Below, piece by piece: positions 24,264 through 31,722 of a stretch of 58,422 nucleotides of DNA. The DNA is taken from the NCBI GenBank assembly GCA_022827245.1, contig JAJDTI010000114.1:1-58422 (forward strand), written 5' to 3'. The stretch's first letter is position 1, and the number at the start of each line of letters is the position of its first letter. Below the pieces are notes generated by a model. That model did not search any database and was not told the DNA's origin. It worked only from the letters and a program-made list of their open reading frames with translations. Source of the stretch: Pseudomonadales bacterium (GTDB lineage Bacteria; Pseudomonadota; Gammaproteobacteria; Pseudomonadales; Azotimanducaceae). The translations under genes were made by a program, and so were the position numbers.

Positions 24264-24626
24264 ATGAACGGCCTCCTGCGCCCGCTGGGCCTCGCGGCAA
24301 TCGCCGCAATCGGTATCGCGGCCCACGCCGAAGTGGCGGGCAGTTGGGCCCTCACGAGCGAGGGGATGCGCGGCACGAACCACAGCGTGCTCACCATCGA
24401 GCGGACCGAAGAAGGCTATCGGGGCAACCTCGAGGGGCAACGGGGCTCGCGCGAACTCCCCGCCATCACCGTGGACGGGGACAGCTTCTCCTTCGAGCTG
24501 ACGATGCAGACGCGCATGGGAGACATCGATCTCAGCTACGCCGGCACTGTCACGGGGGACACCGTTTCCGGCACGATCGCAACGCCCATGGGCGAGCGGC
24601 CGTTCTCGGGGACTCGAAAGGAATAA
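24264..24626 (+). CDS. Small secreted lipocalin-like protein B
   Basis: 120-residue paralog of the product of 22033-22383, with the signal peptide MNGLLRPLGLAAIAAIGIAA cut near AHAE. The mature part begins EVAGSWALTSEG, contains HSVLTIERTEEGYRG and ends RPFSGTRKE. A strong ribosome-binding site (AAGGGGAGAGAAACC then ATG at 24264) fixes the start. It is acidic where paralog A is basic (RRMGRRM in A versus QTRMGD in B), so the two may have diverged in ligand. Function is unknown. It precedes the P450 by 58 bp on the same strand and may be co-transcribed. Confidence 0.75.
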   Translation: MNGLLRPLGLAAIAAIGIAAHAEVAGSWALTSEGMRGTNHSVLTIERTEEGYRGNLEGQRGSRELPAITVDGDSFSFELTMQTRMGDIDLSYAGTVTGDTVSGTIATPMGERPFSGTRKE

Positions 24627-24684
24627 GCCCCGAACCCACCGACCACTCGGCTTCGATGACTGACGAGCAGCCAGCCTTCCCCCG

Positions 24685-25902
24685 ATGAGCACTGTCACCG
24701 ACCTCCTGAGCGACGGGGCGATCCGCGACCCCTACGCCTACCTCGGCGCGCTCCGCGAGACGGCACCCGTCCATCGCGACGAGACCCTCGGCGCGTGGCT
24801 CGTGCTCCGCTACGACGACGTGCGCGCGGCGTTCCGGGACCAGCGCCTCTCGTCCGACCGGGTCACCGGCTTTTTCGCCCGGCGCGAGGCGGCCGGCACG
24901 ATGGAGGAGGTGCGCGCCACCGCCGACATCCTGACCCGCTGGATCGTCTTCACCGACCCGCCGCGCCACACCCGGCTCCGGAAGCTCGCCGACTACGCGT
25001 TCCGGCCCAAGGCGGTGGAGCGCATGCGGGGGTGGATCACGGCGCTGGTGGACGAACTGGTCGACGAGGTGGGCGACGGGGGCGAAATCGACTTCGTCGA
25101 GCACTTCGCGCGGCCGCTGCCCGTCCGGGTCATCTGCAACCTGTTCGGCGTCCCGCCGGAGCACCGCGCGGACCTGACGCGCTGGTCCGACGACATGCTG
25201 ACCCTGCTGTTCGGCGCCGTACACCTCCGCGACCGGCACGAACGCGCGGAGCGCGGGTTCCGCGAGTTCTCCGAGTTCCTGCACACGATCATCGCCGAGC
25301 GCCGCGCGCGGCCCCGCGACGACCTCGTGACCGATCTCATCGCCGCCCGGGAACGCGGCGACGTCCTCGACGAGGAGGAGATCGTCGCGACCTGCATCCT
25401 GCTGCTGTTCGCCGGGCACGAGACGACCCGCAACCTCCTCGCGAACGGACTGAAAGCGATCCTGGAGTACCCGCGGGCGAAAGCGGCCCTGGCCACGGAC
25501 CCCGCGGCGATGCCGGCCGCGGTCGAGGAGATCCTGCGCTACGACGGACCCATGAAGGGCATGTGGCGCCAGGCCGCCGAGGCGATCGATTACGGCGGGG
25601 ACCGCATCGAGCCCGGCGAGCGCGTGCTGCTGATGCAGGCTTCGGCCAACCGCGACCCGCGCCGCTTCACCGACCCGGACGGCTTCGACATCGCGCGTCC
25701 GTCAAACCGGCACGTGGGCTTCGGCTACTCGATCCACTACTGCCTGGGCGCGAACATCGCGCGGCTCGAGGGTGCGCTGGGCCTCGAGGCGTTCCTGCGA
25801 CGGTTCCCCGACGCGAGCCTCGCGACGGACCGTTTCGAGTGGGACCGCGTGGTGCTCAGCCGTTCGCTGAAGCGGCTGCCGCTTCGGCTGGGGGTGGGCT
25901 AG
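24685..25902 (+). CDS. Cytochrome P450 (soluble, class I type)
   Basis: 405-residue bacterial P450 that would hydroxylate a small hydrophobic substrate using electrons from a ferredoxin. The oxygen-binding I-helix motif is AGHETT at 243-248, the K-helix ExxR is in VEEILRYDGP, and the haem loop is HVGFGYSIHYCLGANIARLE with the axial Cys353. It lacks a membrane anchor, as usual for bacteria. No ferredoxin or reductase gene is adjacent. The local luciferase-like and epoxide-hydrolase-like genes hint at aromatic or terpene catabolism, which is only a guess. A palindromic repeat starts 11 bp after the stop. Confidence 0.95.
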   Translation: MSTVTDLLSDGAIRDPYAYLGALRETAPVHRDETLGAWLVLRYDDVRAAFRDQRLSSDRVTGFFARREAAGTMEEVRATADILTRWIVFTDPPRHTRLRKLADYAFRPKAVERMRGWITALVDELVDEVGDGGEIDFVEHFARPLPVRVICNLFGVPPEHRADLTRWSDDMLTLLFGAVHLRDRHERAERGFREFSEFLHTIIAERRARPRDDLVTDLIAARERGDVLDEEEIVATCILLLFAGHETTRNLLANGLKAILEYPRAKAALATDPAAMPAAVEEILRYDGPMKGMWRQAAEAIDYGGDRIEPGERVLLMQASANRDPRRFTDPDGFDIARPSNRHVGFGYSIHYCLGANIARLEGALGLEAFLRRFPDASLATDRFEWDRVVLSRSLKRLPLRLGVG

Positions 25903-25913
25903 GAGCTCGCGCC

Positions 25914-25961
25914 GTAGGAGTTTCGCGCCAGCGAAACTCCCAACGCGACCGAAGGTCGCGC
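25914..25961 (+). repeat. Double stem-loop repeat (REP-like) after the P450 gene
   Basis: Two adjacent perfect inverted repeats: GGAGTTTCGC (25917-25926) with GCGAAACTCC (25931-25940) around a 4-base loop, and GCGACC (25945-25950) with GGTCGC (25954-25959) around GAA. It begins GTAGGAG, like many REP elements of gammaproteobacteria, and lies between convergent genes, so it may end both transcripts. No T run follows. Confidence 0.7.
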
Positions 25962-26182
25962 TAGGGCGCATTCGGGACGGGACGCACCCGCCGAAAATCA
26001 GCGCTCGGCCGCCGTCGAGACTCGATCCGCCAGCCATGAGCGCGGCGTTTCCTTGCCGCCATCCTCCTGAGGCGCGTTCCCATCGCATCGCTCCCGATGA
26101 AGTCCCCGTCCCGCCGGCGGGACAGCAGCAGTCTCAGGGCCTCCTGTTCGGCGTCTTCCCGCTCCGTCCGATGCCGCGGCAT
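25961..26182 (-). CDS. Hypothetical basic small protein
   Basis: 73-residue reading frame starting MPRHRTEREDAEQEALRLLL with an ATG (complement 26180-26182) behind a good GAGGGAGGGG ribosome-binding site. The product is arginine-rich with a predicted N-terminal helix and no membrane segment. It lies 40 bp after the epoxide-hydrolase-like gene on the same strand, and its last codons touch the REP-like repeat. I recognise no family. The ribosome-binding site is the main reason to believe it; GC-rich chance reading cannot be excluded. The rest of the 320-bp space between 25903 and 26222 holds only the repeat. Confidence 0.35.
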   Translation of the reverse strand: MPRHRTEREDAEQEALRLLLSRRRDGDFIGSDAMGTRLRRMAARKRRAHGWRIESRRRPSADFRRVRPVPNAP

Positions 26183-26222
26183 CTCGATCCCCTCCCTCGT
26201 CAATCCGGCGCCAAGCCGCGTC

Positions 26223-27092
26223 TCAGCCCTCCGGAAAGGCCCGCAGGTGCGCGTCGAGCAGCGGCGGGAACGCCTCGGGCGCCTCGTCGGTGACGAAGTG
26301 CCCCACACCCGGGACGGGGACGAACTCGTAGGGGCCGTTCACGAAGCCGCCCGTGCCTTCCGCGGCGGCGCGCCCGACCGTCTGGTCCGCGTCCCCCCAG
26401 ACATACAGCGTCGGCACCGTGACGGCGGGAATGTCGGGCGCCCGCAGCCCGGAGCGTCCGGCAGCCCGATACCAGTGCACCGCGGCATCCAGCGCGTCCC
26501 GCCCACCGAGCGTGGCGAGATAGGCTTCGGCGTCGCGCCGGGGGACGCCGGAACGCGCATAGATCGACCGCAGCCGCGCGGCGTCGTCCGCGAGCAGTTC
26601 GTCGGTCGCCTCCGGGCGCAGGAAGGAGCGATGATGGCCGGAACGGCCCGACTGTTCCGGGTCGCTGCGCATGGCCGCGGCGAACGCCGCCGGATGCGGC
26701 CGCGAGATCACCGACAACGTGCGCACCCGGTCCGGATGCATGGCCGCGGTCACCCACGCGAGTTGCCCACCCCAGTCGTGACCGACCAGGTGGAAGCGCT
26801 CGCGCCCGAGCGCATCCGCGATGGACAGGACGTCGGCCACGAGCAGTTCGACGCGGTATGCGTCGATGTCCGTGGGGCGGGCGCCCGGGGAATAACCCCG
26901 CTGATCGGGCGCGCAGGCCCGGAACCCCGCGCCGGCGAGCCAGCGCATCTCGGCCCGCCAGGCGTGCCGTGTCTGCGGGAAGCCATGCAGGAGGAGCACG
27001 AGGTCGCCGTCGGGCGGTCCCGAGACATCCGCGGTGAATGCCCACTCGCCGGCCGCCACCGACCGGGTCTCAACGATTCCCTTCTCGCCCAT
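26223..27092 (-). CDS. Epoxide hydrolase/dehalogenase-type alpha/beta hydrolase
   Basis: 289-residue hydrolase in which the nucleophile motif is LVGHDWGGQLAW, with aspartate instead of serine, as in epoxide hydrolases and haloalkane dehalogenases. The oxyanion motif LLLHGFPQTRHAW contains the HGxP of epoxide hydrolases, and the general-base histidine is in VPGVGHFVTDEAP. Reaction: water addition to an epoxide, or dehalogenation, through a covalent aspartyl ester. The ATG at 27092 has a GGAGGT site upstream. It lies 14 bp after a membrane protein gene. The HGFP motif favours an epoxide hydrolase over a dehalogenase. Confidence 0.85.
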   Translation of the reverse strand: MGEKGIVETRSVAAGEWAFTADVSGPPDGDLVLLLHGFPQTRHAWRAEMRWLAGAGFRACAPDQRGYSPGARPTDIDAYRVELLVADVLSIADALGRERFHLVGHDWGGQLAWVTAAMHPDRVRTLSVISRPHPAAFAAAMRSDPEQSGRSGHHRSFLRPEATDELLADDAARLRSIYARSGVPRRDAEAYLATLGGRDALDAAVHWYRAAGRSGLRAPDIPAVTVPTLYVWGDADQTVGRAAAEGTGGFVNGPYEFVPVPGVGHFVTDEAPEAFPPLLDAHLRAFPEG

Positions 27093-27106
27093 CTGCGATA
27101 CCTCCG

Positions 27107-27811
27107 TCAGTCGATAGCGTCCCGCTGCCCCCAGAGGGTGCAGAGCGCGTGCGCCGAAGCAACCGCGTGCAGGTGCAGGACGGGCAACGCCAGGACGCAT
27201 GCCGCCTCCACCAGGCGCGCCAGCCAGCCTCCGTATGCACCCGCGGCGCTCGCAAGCACGACGACGGCGATCACGAGTCCGGTCGCCGCGAAGCCGCGCC
27301 AGCGCAGGCGTCCCGACGCCGCCATGCGCTGCATGCGCCAGGAAAGGAAGAGCCGGTCCCAGCGGTTGCCGGACGCCGTGGCGATGCGGACGCCGTGACG
27401 CGGCCAGGCGTCCAGCGCGTCGCCAACGTACCACGGCCACCAGAACCACGCGCCCACGACGAGCGCGGCGGCGCCGATGAACAGCGTCTGCTTGAGCAAC
27501 GTCGTCGTCACCGGCAGCGAGAACGCCGCCACCGCGATCCCGAAGGCCACCGCCGAGAAGGCGAGCAGCCAACCCGCCACGAACCCCGCGAAACCGACCG
27601 CCTCGAAGAGCCGGCGTACCCTCGACCCCGGCGCCCCCAGGCCGAGCCCCAGGGCCGCCCCGCGTACATGGAAGGGCAGGACCAGAGCAAGCAGCGGAAA
27701 CCGATAGGTCGGGTCGTCTACCAGCACCAATACGCCCGCGGAAGCAATCGCCGGCAGGATCAGTGGCCGCAGAGCGCGGCCCCAGTCCCACGTACCGGGT
27801 CCAACCGCCAC
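27107..27811 (-). CDS. Multi-helix membrane protein, unknown function
   Basis: 234-residue inner-membrane protein with five or six hydrophobic helices, for example LILPAIASAGVLVLV, VGFAGFVAGWLLAF, LFIGAAALVVGAWFWWPWYV and GFAATGLVIAVVVLASAAG. A basic cytoplasmic loop with NRWDRLFLSWRMQRM sits before the last helices. The start is a GTG. I do not recognise a family. It is placed between the peptide ABC importer and the epoxide-hydrolase-like gene on the same strand, with 14 and 20 bp gaps, so it probably belongs to one of those transcripts. Confidence 0.65.
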   Translation of the reverse strand: MAVGPGTWDWGRALRPLILPAIASAGVLVLVDDPTYRFPLLALVLPFHVRGAALGLGLGAPGSRVRRLFEAVGFAGFVAGWLLAFSAVAFGIAVAAFSLPVTTTLLKQTLFIGAAALVVGAWFWWPWYVGDALDAWPRHGVRIATASGNRWDRLFLSWRMQRMAASGRLRWRGFAATGLVIAVVVLASAAGAYGGWLARLVEAACVLALPVLHLHAVASAHALCTLWGQRDAID

Positions 27812-27831
27812 CGCGCTGGCCGGGCCGTCCG

Positions 27832-28650
27832 CTAGAGGCCCAGGCTGCGCCGGTCGAGCGGCCGCAGCGGCACGTCCGGGTCCGGCGAGGGGATGGCCGA
27901 GAGCAGCAGCCGCGTGTAGTCCTCGCGCGGGTTGGCGAACAGCTCGTCCACCGCGCCGCTCTCGACCACGCGGCCCCGGTGCATCACGAGCACGCGGTCG
28001 CAGATGTGCTGCACGACCGACAGGTCGTGCGCGACGAACAGGTAGGTCAGGCCCAGGTCGCGCTGCAGGTCTTCCAGCAGGTTGATGATCTGCGCCTGCA
28101 CGGACACGTCGAGCGCCGAGACGGACTCGTCGCAGACCACCAGGTTCGGACGCAGGATCAGCGCCCGCGCGATGCCGATGCGCTGGCGCTGTCCGCCGGA
28201 GAAGGCATGCGGATACCGGGTCAGGGAGTCGTGCTCGAGCTGCACGTGGTCGAGCATCTCGAGCACGGTCTCGAGGCGCTCGTCCCGGTTGCCGACGCGG
28301 TGGATGACGAGCGGCTCCTCGAGGATCTCGCGCACCGTCATCCGCGGATTCAGCGAGGCGAACGGGTCCTGGAAGATCATCTGCATCTCGCGGCGCAGCG
28401 GGATGAGTTCCTTCGGCGAGAGGTCCTGCAGCTCGACCCAGCCGTCCGTGCTGCGGAAGCGCACGACGCCCGCGTCCGGATCGATCGCCCGCAGGACGCA
28501 GCGCGCGAGCGTCGTCTTGCCGGAACCCGACTCGCCGACGATCCCGAGCGTCTCCGACCGCCGCACGTCGAACGAGACGTCTTCGACCGCCGGCACGCCG
28601 TCGAAGAACTTGGAGAGACCGGCGACCTCAAGCAGCGTGTCGTCGTGCAT
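27832..28650 (-). CDS. Peptide ABC importer, ATPase 2 (OppF/DppF-like)
   Basis: Second ATPase of the five-gene importer, 272 residues. Walker A is GESGSGKTTLAR, the signature SGGQRQRIGIARAL and Walker B LVVCDESVSALD. It powers uptake of oligopeptides or similar solutes bound by the protein encoded at 31723-33687. It is shorter than typical OppF and lacks the extended C-terminal zinc-finger-like tail, though it has the peptide family's C-terminal LLLSAIPSPDP stretch. The ATG (complement 28648-28650) has GAGG eight bases upstream; a TTG 4 codons earlier is possible. It follows the first ATPase by 8 bp. Confidence 0.92.
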   Translation of the reverse strand: MHDDTLLEVAGLSKFFDGVPAVEDVSFDVRRSETLGIVGESGSGKTTLARCVLRAIDPDAGVVRFRSTDGWVELQDLSPKELIPLRREMQMIFQDPFASLNPRMTVREILEEPLVIHRVGNRDERLETVLEMLDHVQLEHDSLTRYPHAFSGGQRQRIGIARALILRPNLVVCDESVSALDVSVQAQIINLLEDLQRDLGLTYLFVAHDLSVVQHICDRVLVMHRGRVVESGAVDELFANPREDYTRLLLSAIPSPDPDVPLRPLDRRSLGL

Positions 28651-28658
28651 GGGACGCC

Positions 28659-29585
28659 TCAACCGTCAGCCGGCAAGCTCACCCGCCGCCCGTCCGCCAG
28701 TCGGCGCAGCGGGTGGGGTGTCTCGATGTCCGCATCGCGCACCACGCTCGCGATCGTCGCCAGCGGCTGCCCCTTCGGCGCGAGCCCGGGAATGGCGGCC
28801 AGGAGACCGCGCGTGTAGGGATGCGCGGGGTCCTTGAGCACCTGGCGCACCGTCCCGATCTCGAGCACCCGGCCCTGGTACATGACCACCACCTGGTCCG
28901 CGATCTGGGCCACCACGCCGAGGTCGTGGGTGATGAAGATGACCGAGTTGCCGAGCTCCCGCTGCAGGTCCTTGATGAGCGTCAGGATCTCCGCCTGGAT
29001 CGTCACGTCGAGAGCCGTGGTCGGCTCGTCGCAGATCAGCACTTCCGGATGGCACACCAACGCCATCGCGATGACCACGCGCTGGCGCATGCCCCCGGAG
29101 AACTCGAACGGGTACATGTGCATGCGGCGCTCGATGTCGTCGAGGCCGACCCGTTCAAACATCTCGGCCGACTCCCGCCAAGCCTGGCGGCGGCTGACGT
29201 CGCGGTGGCAGAGGATCGCCTCGGCGACCTGGTTGCCGACGGTGTAGACCGGCGACAGCGCCGTCATGGGCTCCTGGAACACCATGCTGATCAGTCCGCC
29301 ATGCAGCTCGAGGAGCCTCGGGTCCCGCTTCGCGAGCGAGACGATCTCGAAAGGCGGCGCGCCTTGCGGGACGAAGTCGATGGTTCCCCCGACGATGCGA
29401 CCCGGCGGCTGGATCAGGCGCATGATGCAGTTCGCGGTGACGGACTTCCCCGAGCCCGATTCGCCCACGATGGCGGTCACCTGGCCGCGGGGCACCTCGA
29501 AACCCACGTCCACCAGCGCACGGGTCACCCCCGTGTCGGTCTTGAACTCGACCGCGAGGTCCCGGATCGAGAGGACCGCGTCCAC
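28659..29585 (-). CDS. Peptide ABC importer, ATPase 1 (OppD/DppD-like)
   Basis: 308-residue ATPase with Walker A GESGSGKSVTAN, signature FSGGMRQRVVIAMAL, Walker B LICDEPTTALDV and the OppD C-terminal tail containing PYTRGLLAAIPGL. Such tails can hold an iron-sulphur cluster in some Dpp systems, but the cysteines for that are absent here. The start is a GTG immediately after the stop of the permease, without a gap. It pairs with the second ATPase to form the heterodimeric motor. Confidence 0.93.
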   Translation of the reverse strand: MDAVLSIRDLAVEFKTDTGVTRALVDVGFEVPRGQVTAIVGESGSGKSVTANCIMRLIQPPGRIVGGTIDFVPQGAPPFEIVSLAKRDPRLLELHGGLISMVFQEPMTALSPVYTVGNQVAEAILCHRDVSRRQAWRESAEMFERVGLDDIERRMHMYPFEFSGGMRQRVVIAMALVCHPEVLICDEPTTALDVTIQAEILTLIKDLQRELGNSVIFITHDLGVVAQIADQVVVMYQGRVLEIGTVRQVLKDPAHPYTRGLLAAIPGLAPKGQPLATIASVVRDADIETPHPLRRLADGRRVSLPADG

Positions 29586-30743
29586 CTACTTCATGCCGCC
29601 CGTGCTGTAGGGATCCGCCGCGTCGCGCAGACCGTCCCCGAGCAGGTTGAAGGCCATCACGGTCAGCACCACGAAGAGGCCGGGGAACATCTGCCACGGC
29701 GTCAGCTCGATGACGAGGGGATTCTGCGCCTGGAACATGAGCACGCCCCAGCTCACCACCGGCGGGCGGAGCCCGATGCCGAGGAACGACAGCGCGGTCT
29801 CCCCCAGGATCATGGCCGGCACCGCCAGCGTCGCCGTGGCGATGATGTGGCTCGAGAAGCTCGGCAGCATGTGCTTCCTGATGACGCGGGGCGTGTCGGC
29901 CCCGATCAGCCGCGCCGCCATCACGAACTCCTCTTCCCGGAGCGCCAGGAAGCGGCCACGCACCTGCCGCGCGAGCGCCGTCCAGCCGAAGAGCGACAGG
30001 ATGATCGTGATGCCGAAGTACACGAGCAGCGGCGACCAGTGCACCGGCAGCGCCGCCGAGAGCGCCATCCAGAGCGGCAGGGACGGCAGGCACTGCAGCA
30101 CCTCGATGGCCTTGTTGACCACGCGGTCCGCGAGACCGCCGAGGTAGCCCGCGATTCCGCCGAGCAGAATGCCGAGGACGATCGTCAGCACGACGCCGAC
30201 GATGCCGATGGACAGCGAGATCCTGCCGCCGTAGAGCACGCGGGAGAACATGTCGCGACCCAGCGGGTCCGTGCCGAAGAGGTGGATGTAGGCGCCCGCG
30301 TCCGTGGTGAACAGGTGGCGGTCCATCCGGAACAGGTTCCACATCTCGTAGGGTTCGCCGCGGGCGAAAAAGCGGATGGGGAACGGCCGGCCGGTGTCCT
30401 CCGTGTACTCGCGCATCCAGGTGTCCGGGTTCACCTCCATGCGGTAGGCATAGACGAACGGCCGCGCGTGGAACCGTCCGTCGGCGTCGAAGAAGTGCAC
30501 GCGCATCGGGGGCGCGTTGACCGCGTCGTCGTTGCGCGTCGTCGTGCCGTAGGGTGCGACGAACTCGCAGAACGCCGCCAACACGTAGAGCACGAGCAGG
30601 AACGCCCCGCTCGCGAGCGCGAGCCGGTGGCGGCGGAAACGCAGCCACATGAGCCGCCGCGGCGAGATCGCGGCGCCCGCCTGGCGTTCCTCGACGCCGG
30701 CCAGGGGGCCGGCGCCGGTCGGCTGCAGCGCGGCTTCACTCAA
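29586..30743 (-). CDS. Peptide ABC importer, permease 2 (OppC/DppC-like)
   Basis: 385-residue inner-membrane permease. One helix near residues 40-64 is followed by an unusually long periplasmic segment of about 90 residues (containing FHARPFVYAYRMEVNPDTW), then the five-helix core with the EAA-loop EEEFVMAARLIGADTPRVI and FLGIGLRPPVVSWG. The long insertion resembles YejE-type permeases. The start appears to be the TTG at 30743, overlapping the end of the first permease by 8 bp. It forms the translocation pore with the OppB-like protein. Confidence 0.9.
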   Translation of the reverse strand: MSEAALQPTGAGPLAGVEERQAGAAISPRRLMWLRFRRHRLALASGAFLLVLYVLAAFCEFVAPYGTTTRNDDAVNAPPMRVHFFDADGRFHARPFVYAYRMEVNPDTWMREYTEDTGRPFPIRFFARGEPYEMWNLFRMDRHLFTTDAGAYIHLFGTDPLGRDMFSRVLYGGRISLSIGIVGVVLTIVLGILLGGIAGYLGGLADRVVNKAIEVLQCLPSLPLWMALSAALPVHWSPLLVYFGITIILSLFGWTALARQVRGRFLALREEEFVMAARLIGADTPRVIRKHMLPSFSSHIIATATLAVPAMILGETALSFLGIGLRPPVVSWGVLMFQAQNPLVIELTPWQMFPGLFVVLTVMAFNLLGDGLRDAADPYSTGGMK

Positions 30744-31719
30744 AACGAATCCTCGGGTCCACCCACGCCAACAGCAGGTCCGAGAGCAGGATGCCCACCA
30801 CCGTCAGGATCGCGAGCCACATGAGGAGACTGCCGGCCAGGAACATGTCCTGGTTCAGGAGGGACTGCAGCAGCAGGGGGCCGATCGTCGGCAGCCCCAT
30901 GACGAGCGACACCAGCGCCTCGCCCGACACGAGCCCGGGCAGCATGAGCCCGATGTTGCTGATGAACGGGTTGATGGCGATGCGGACCGGGTACTTCAGC
31001 ACGAGCTTCGCCGGCCGCACGCCCTTGGCCCGCGCCGTGACGACGTAGGGCTTGTTCAGTTCGTCCAGCAGGTTGGCCCGCAGGATGCGCATGGTGAACG
31101 CGGCGGAGCCCATGCCCACGATGATCATCGGCAGCCAGAGGTGGGCCAGCAGGTCGGCCACCCGGCCCCAGCTCCACGGGGCGTCCTCGTACTCCGGGGA
31201 GAAGAGCCCTCCGGTGCTGACCCCGAACCACTCGAACCCGAGGTGCATGAAGATGAGCGCGAGGAGGAACGGCGGCGTCGCGAGGCCCACCAGGGCCACG
31301 CTCGTCATGATGTAGTCGCCGATGGAGTACTGGCGGACCGCCGAGTAGATGCCGATGGGCAGCGCCACGATCCAGGTGAAGAAGAGCGCCGAGACCGTGA
31401 TCGAAAGCGTGTAGCCGAGCCGCTCCCAGACCAGTTCGTTCACCGGCCGCGAGAAGAGGTACGAGTACCCCATGTCGCCGGTGAGGAAGTTCCCGGCCCA
31501 GTAGAAGTACTGCAGGACCAGGGGCTTGTCGAGGTTGTACTGGGCGCGCAGGTTCTGCACGTACTCCTCGGTGACGTCGACCCCCTGGGCCTGCAGGCGG
31601 TCCAGCGTCGAGGAGACGATATCCCCCTCGGGGAGCTGGATCACGGTGAAGATGATGACGGAGATGACGGCGAGGGTCGGGACCATCCCGAGGACGCGGG
31701 AAACGAGGTAGGAGCGCAC
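30736..31719 (-). CDS. Peptide ABC importer, permease 1 (OppB/DppB-like)
   Basis: 327-residue permease with six helices. It begins MRSYLVSRVLGMVPTLAVIS and carries the OppB segment LDKPLVLQYFYWAGNFLTGD and the cytoplasmic EAA-like loop DELNKPYVVTARAKGVRPAK that docks the ATPase. The start is a GTG three bases after the stop of the solute-binding protein. Gene order (binding protein, B, C, D, F) is the classic Opp/Dpp order. Confidence 0.93.
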   Translation of the reverse strand: MRSYLVSRVLGMVPTLAVISVIIFTVIQLPEGDIVSSTLDRLQAQGVDVTEEYVQNLRAQYNLDKPLVLQYFYWAGNFLTGDMGYSYLFSRPVNELVWERLGYTLSITVSALFFTWIVALPIGIYSAVRQYSIGDYIMTSVALVGLATPPFLLALIFMHLGFEWFGVSTGGLFSPEYEDAPWSWGRVADLLAHLWLPMIIVGMGSAAFTMRILRANLLDELNKPYVVTARAKGVRPAKLVLKYPVRIAINPFISNIGLMLPGLVSGEALVSLVMGLPTIGPLLLQSLLNQDMFLAGSLLMWLAILTVVGILLSDLLLAWVDPRIRFE

Positions 31720-31722
31720 CGC

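Noticed and set aside
29253..29266. CGACAGCGCCGTCA, similar to the LacI operators
   Set aside because: It lies inside the OppD-like gene, has mismatches at key positions and no promoter beside it.
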